Part shown: positions 58,390 through 64,000 of the stretch, piece by piece
Layout: every line of letters starts with the position of its first letter
Position numbering within the stretch: the stretch's first letter is position 1
NCBI RefSeq assembly: GCF_000189635.1
Contig: NW_002476270.1
Location: 186,001 to 250,000, forward strand
Length of the DNA stretch: 64,000 bases
Direction of reading: 5' to 3'
Source of the DNA: Tetrahymena thermophila SB210
Lineage: Eukaryota > Ciliophora > Oligohymenophorea > Hymenostomatida > Tetrahymenidae
The notes under the pieces: generated by a model
Databases searched by the model: none
Told to the model about the DNA's origin: nothing
What the model saw: only the letters and a program-made list of their open reading frames with translations
Made by a program: the position numbers and the translations under genes

Positions 58390-61300
58390 TCATCCAATTA
58401 GCTCTTTCACTACAATTTGTCTTGTATTTGAAATCATTATCTAGTCGTTCAAATGAAGTTTATATTCACTGCTTCTTTATCCTTTTGCACTTAGCCTGAG
58501 CCAGGTGCCATTAGCACTATTTAGATCTGTAAAACAAATTTATTTGTTTTCATTAAAATGAATTTCTCCGTGAACATTGCTAATAGTATTTCCTGAATCT
58601 TATAAAGCTATAGGACATCTTAAAGAGCACCTCCCAACCTTATAGGATTGCTATCTATTTAAATTAGCTAGTTTGTTACTTCCATTCACTTTTATTGTTA
58701 CAACATTCTATTTATTATTAATTTAAAAAATTATAAAAAATATAAAAAAGATTTTAATTACATTCTCTATTTTAACTATTTTAATTTCTACTTCTCCTAG
58801 CTTTAAAATTAAATCTGCTGAAATTGGGATGCTTTTGATTTTAATAAAAGTTCCTGCTTTACTTTTTATGTCTTAAATAAAAAATTCTCCTTTTTTGTAG
58901 AAAATTATGGCATGAGAAGCACTTATTTATAGCTCATCTTAAAAGCTAATGGTGTTAGTGCTTATCCTACCTATAGTAGCTCCTTCTGAGTGAAATGAAT
59001 AACTTAAATTTTTCTAGCTTGAATACCTCGTACTAACTTCAACTCTCATCATTGGGATAATATCAAATTTAAATGGATTAAAAGGTAAATTATATGTGTA
59101 CTTTAAAATTTAATTATTTTTTGATTGATATTTAAGCAACATCTGGTTTTATTAACTCTAATTCATCGCTTCTTGCTAACTTAAATCTTTAATTATGTTA
59201 AGTGCTGTATGATCAATAATAGATTCTTAAGGGATATCTGAAGATTTTAAAAGGTCATCATTTGCTGTATTCATTTTAAAAATACTTGGGAGTTTCATAG
59301 GAATATTACTGTCTAAGATATCGTGAATATTATTTTATTACTAGTTTAAATTATTGTTTTAAAAGAGTTAATTCTGGTCATTTTGTTAATAGTTGTACGG
59401 TTAATTGATAAATTATTAATTATTAACGTTATAAAAACCAAAATTTTGATGTTGTTGATGACTTTATCCAACCTAATTGCTATTTGCAATAAAAGAATTA
59501 CCAAAATTATTTTGTTATTAATTATGCTAACTTTATTGAGATTTTTAATCTTAAAAGTAATAAGAATTACCTTATTAATACATATTTTAATATTAATTAG
59601 CTTAGATATTTTCGTTTTAGAATTGATTATAGCACTGATTATTTAAATACTACTATTGAGTTGGTACAAATTGTTAGGGTTAATTAGGGTATTACTAAAA
59701 GGATATAGAATTACCTATCATATTATTATGGAATGCATTTTAATTATTGGAAGCATTTGCTTAATTTAATTATTATCCTGTGTTTACATGACATATAAAA
59801 GAGCAACCTTGATTAAATGGAGCTTATTGAGTTTGTTGATAGGCTGAGCCTCCAATATTATTTTGATTATTACATTAATAAATTTAATTTTAAAAATTTT
59901 CTTGTTGTTATTAAATTTGTGTATCTTATTATTAAAATTGTATTGGAAAGTTGTTAAGATTTTCTTATCTACCACTCAAATCACCTTACCCATTATTAAT
60001 TTAAACTCTTTAATTAATACTCTATCCGTATTTAAAAGCAGGGATTGAATTTCCATAGTTAAATGCAAATTAAGCACCATTTTAAGGAAGTTATGGCTAT
60101 TCATTTTATATCGTATTTAATTATTAATTATGAATAAAAAAGTTGTTATTAATATTTTCAGCAAAATGATTTGGAGGATTTGAACCCATTTGGTTTCCAT
60201 GAAATAGATTTAAATTTTGTTAGTAGTTTTATTACTAAAAATTATCTTGAAGATTTTGTTGTTGCTACTAATGAATATTTATTTACTATTGGTTTTATAA
60301 ATTTTCTTAGATATTTTATTCTTATTAACATTAATTAATATTTTATTATTAAATCTAAATATTCTCAATAATTTATTCTGGCAAAAATTTAAGTTAACAC
60401 AAATCATTATTGTTAGTTGTTTATTATATTATTTAATTATTATATTGGTTTGCAAACGGAAAAAAATTTTGATTATGTGGATTTTATTAAAATGTAAATG
60501 GTTGTTTATTTTGTAGAATTTGCTACTAGTCTAATTAATTAATTTCAGCTTCATTAGTATTTAAATTCTATGCATTTTAATAGTTTATGTTTGGAGAGTT
60601 CAAGCTGTTGATGCTTTAACTACTTTGAATTACAAGTTAGCTATTTTATTAGATGTTATTTCTTTATTGCTATTGCTACTGCATTTAAAAACTTCCTTAG
60701 CTCTCTTAAAATTAAACTTTCATAATTCCTTTTATTTTAACAGATTTATCAAAATTATCTGATTGAGTGAAATAATTTGACTAATTAATAAAATTAGTTT
60801 AAGGCTAGCTTGCACTCAAGTTTTAATTGCTTAAGTTATTGTTTAAAATCTAACTTAGATGTTATTAATCATTACTTTAAAATAGAGTATTATTACTACT
60901 AACTTTTCTTAAACGACGAGAGTCCTCTTAATTTCCTTCTTATTGTTATTAAATTGATTGTTTCTCTACTTTTTAAGACATTCCTAGAGGTTGTTCAATA
61001 TAAGCAGAATTTCCAAGATTATTTTCTTGCATATTTTTATTTGGCTAATCTTGCTAGCTATATACCTCAGCTTCTTTTAAAATATTAGAATTATTTGTAA
61101 AATTGTTTAAAGGCATATCAATCCTTTAGTTAATTAAATTATTTTAGTTCATACTCTACAGTAACTATGTACTCTTTGAGGGGTACAGCTCATTGTTTAA
61201 TAGGATATGAGAATTTTATTTATTTTATTAAATTAATTCATGTTACCTACCTATATTTGGAGTTATTCCTTATATATACTCAGAGTTAATTAAACTTTTT

Positions 61301-63771
61301 TAGATGAGAGATTTGGATTCTTTGCTTATTTAATCAGTATTTCCTTATGTATTCTTTTCAAAATGAAACGACGTTCCTAATGTTGGCTAACTGCTTATAT
61401 TTCTTCTTTCATCAAAGCTTGTTTAGTTTTCTTCAGAGTTAAAGTGCTAAGACAATCCTAGGCTTGCTTTATTTTAATTTGAGTTATAACCTATGAAAGC
61501 TGTCCTAATTAGTCTATTTTAGCTAGGACTCTTACTTTTTGATAAGTTTAAATTTGTTTAGGAATCACTAAATAAAATAGTATAATTTGATTGATTCTTA
61601 TCTTAAGATATTTGCATTGGATTTTTTTATTACTCTGCTGATGCCAAAAAATTTTAATTATCTTAATCAGAAGTTGAGCTTAATAGCTTATCTCTTGTTT
61701 AAATCTCGAATGTCATTTAGGAAGAACCTTTTTTATAAATGAAATATTAAAAATAAATATAAAAAAATAAATTACCATATTGAAGATTAGGATTAGTGTT
61801 GTAACAGTAACTACTTTTTAAAACTTTATTAACAGATACTTTTTAGTCATCATACTCTTAGAAATCTTATAACTAATCGAATGTATTTTATATGCATTGA
61901 TTTTTTTAGGATTTAATCCCAACACTAGATGAAATTCCTGGATTTGAAAGTTATCTGCTGTTGCTCAGCTAATTTGAATTATTATTACTTCTATTTAAAT
62001 TTTAAGGTGATACATTTTGAGTAATATTTTCAGTTTCTATAGAGCTAGAGTGATGGAGTTTCTTAACTCTCTTGATATAATTAATTCTAGCCACTTGTTA
62101 CTATCTTATAGGTTCTAAAATTTGTATGAAATTTTTTAATTTGGATGCTTAGGTGAAAGTAATACTAAGGATTTTCACTATGTCATGCAACTAAAGATCT
62201 TCATTAATAATGGTAAATAAAATAAAACCATCTATTTGATATTTTTCTAATATTTCTTCTATATCTGAAAATTATTTGAATTTATTTACTATACTCAGTA
62301 ATTCATTTTTTTCCCATTAAATTAGCTGCTTATCATCAAAAAATTTGCAAATTTTCTAGGCTTCTTCTTATATTTTTTATTTCATTTATTCATCCATTTT
62401 GTGAGCATGACTTACTTTTGTTTATCTCTTACTGTGGCTGTTTTCATTTTTGTTTTTGGGTCCATCAAGGGAATCTCTCTTTTTTCTGCTTTTATCCACG
62501 CTCTTTCTTTTTATGTTTTTAGAAGATCCGTTAACTTCATCATCTTTAGAATTATTGGCTAAATTAACATCTGTGCATTAATCAGAACTTTTTTTTTTCA
62601 TTTCTATTTAAGGATTAGAGGTTTAAGAGCAGTCATCTTAAAACTCAGAAGGATTGCATTTTTAGGACTATATTTATCTATTTATTATACTAGACTATTT
62701 TTATAAAGTTTGAGAGTTAGTACACTCAATTTAACTGTTCACATTCTAAATGGATTATTCTTGTAATTAATGGTTTTGACTTTGAAGAATTTCTATTTTT
62801 TCTTAACTTTAACTATTTTACAATTTAAGGTACTCAATATCATCTTCCTTAAAACTTCTACCATGGCTAGTATTTATAATATTATCTTTTTGTTCTAAAT
62901 GTAAACTTTACTTTCGTTAAGTCTAACTAATTGATTTTTGTGAGCTGCAGTGTGTTTTTGTTTCTTACTCTTTATGAAATTGTTCATTTTAATCTTAGTT
63001 GCTTCTATCTTAATTTAATTTTATATTTTGCATACTTTTTAATTCGCTTTAGGCATAAGAAGGTTATAAATTATTTTGATTGTTCTCTTAAATCTACTTT
63101 TTTAAAGCAAGACACTATTATTCATCTTCTTCTCCGCTTTATCTATTTTGGTGATTAATTTCCTCTTCTTATTCATCATCGCTTTCATTATCTTCTTCAT
63201 CTCCTTCTATTGAATCATCTTCGAATTCATCTTCTCTCTCTTCTGGAATGTTTGTATTTTACTTGGTTGTAATCAACTAATCTTGTATAATTATATTTAA
63301 AATTTTGGTGAGTTATTAGTTAACAGGCCTTTGTTCAAGTTACAACTAATTTAAGCTCAAAGCTCCAATCGAAATAGTAATATTTTTTTCATCTTTGACA
63401 TGCTGCAGATTATCAAAAGAATTATTTTAAGGACCTTAAGAAGCAATAGATTAATTTGACTAAGGTTAATTTTCTTCTAATTAGATGGTGTATTCAATAA
63501 TTAATAGCAGCCATTTGTTAAACAACATCCTTTACAGTACTTAATTTTTGAAAGATAAAACCTAAGAATAAATAATATCTATTGTATAATGATCAAATAA
63601 ATCTAAAAACTTTATAAGAGTTAAGTTCTTTTGTTGAAATTACTCAGCTGCAAATCTAATATTTGCAAAGAATAAAAATTATTGGGTTTAAAACTTATCC
63701 CATGTAAGAGGATTCTACTTAAATTTTTATTTAAATTGTTAGAAAATCAAGCTTTTTTCATTATACTTCAT
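58390..63771 (-). CDS. SAM-like, Gln/Asn-rich and tandem FHA-domain protein, 1,728 aa
   Basis: Four exons on the minus strand; introns 61728-61775, 61154-61246 and 58708-58761 leave 5,187 nt in phase. Residues 1-110 are helical; an acidic stretch (EDEFEDDSIEGDEEDNESDD) follows. A basic cluster, KRKSVDKSRKKR, may be a nuclear localisation signal. A SAM-like domain lies near residues 480-545 (LEKYQIDGFILFTIINEDL). About 600 residues of Gln/Asn-rich, prion-like sequence follow (about 825-1430), almost all Gln written as TAA, TAG or CAA. Two FHA domains close the protein: unit 1 has ATIGRIST, SASHAIIFYKKGEFF and KAGTFIKI; unit 2 has YKVGRCS, ISNVHGEIHF and DLNSANGTWLRL. FHA domains bind phosphothreonine, so signalling or DNA-damage/nuclear roles are plausible. 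Unit 2 keeps the classic G-R, H and N-G-T residues; unit 1 has A-G-T. Confidence 0.88.
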
Positions 63772-63848
63772 TTGCTTTCTTCAAAAAAAATATTTTTATT
63801 TCAAGCAAGTAACTAACTTCAAAAACTTTCTTTAAATATCCTTCCTTC

Positions 63849-63877
63849 TCTATCTATCTATCTATCTATCTATCTAT
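63849..63877 (+). repeat. CTAT tetranucleotide microsatellite
   Basis: About seven uninterrupted TCTA/CTAT units, continuing as imperfect TTAT/CAATCTAT copies to about 63893. It lies about 80 bp upstream of the start of the minus-strand SAM/FHA gene, in its likely promoter. Confidence 0.9.
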
Positions 63878-64000
63878 TTATCAATCTATCTATTATTTAT
63901 TTTAAGCTTACTAAATAACTTTATTTAATATACTGATTTCTAAAATTTTGTATTTTTTGATTTAATTGAAATTTATTAATTGAATTATTCTATTTTTCTA

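Noticed and set aside
59667-59692. GTTAGGGTTAATTAGGGT, telomere-like
   Set aside because: Ciliates of this kind use GGGGTT repeats, and the sequence is coding (PNQPQQ on the minus strand) inside the SAM/FHA gene.

Overview
The window reads as macronuclear DNA of a hymenostome ciliate, most like Tetrahymena. It is extremely A+T rich. Every convincing reading frame uses TAA and TAG as glutamine and ends only at TGA (genetic code 6). Introns are GT-AG, A/T-only and mostly 46-120 nt, too long for Paramecium. With a standard code almost every gene looks shattered; with TGA as the only stop and introns removed, long in-phase proteins appear. Names come from motifs read by eye, not from database searches.

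Layout. 57-8659 (+): very large TBC (Rab-GAP-like) protein. 9423-11498 (+): polytopic membrane protein. 11798-12193 (+): small secreted Cys-rich protein. 12687-14896 (+): C-terminal-motor kinesin (kinesin-14). 15834-23332 (+): a digestive/lysosomal cluster, gamma-glutamyl hydrolase, a possible Omp85/Sam50-like protein, a double cathepsin Z-like protein whose first unit has lost its catalytic Cys, and a second gamma-glutamyl hydrolase. 23874-25611 (-): seven-exon polytopic membrane protein. 26707-29839 (+): two Gln/Asn-rich hypotheticals. 29840-31244: gene-free stretch holding a G/C-richer island with long inverted repeats, a candidate non-coding RNA. 31245-33894 (+): type I membrane protein with a large luminal region. 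34493-36614 (-): hypothetical. 37411-40064 (+): divergent ArfGAP-like protein. 40380-41277 (+): class I haem peroxidase. 41278-44574: mostly gene-free, with fragments of a possible minus-strand gene or relic. 44575-51122 (+): kinesin-12/KIF15-like, 13 exons. 52160-54861 (-): Gln-rich coiled-coil protein. 55544-57536 (-): MORN-repeat protein. 58390-63771 (-): SAM-like domain, long Gln/Asn-rich tract and two tandem FHA domains.

Functional themes are vesicle traffic (TBC, ArfGAP-like), microtubule motors and possible ciliary proteins (two kinesins, MORN), and lysosomal hydrolysis (cathepsin Z, gamma-glutamyl hydrolases). These are ordinary dispersed eukaryotic genes; apart from the hydrolase cluster, position does not imply shared function. 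I saw no transposon, virus-like element, tRNA, rRNA or CRISPR array. For most spliced genes the summed exon length is an exact multiple of three, which supports the models; the exceptions are noted.
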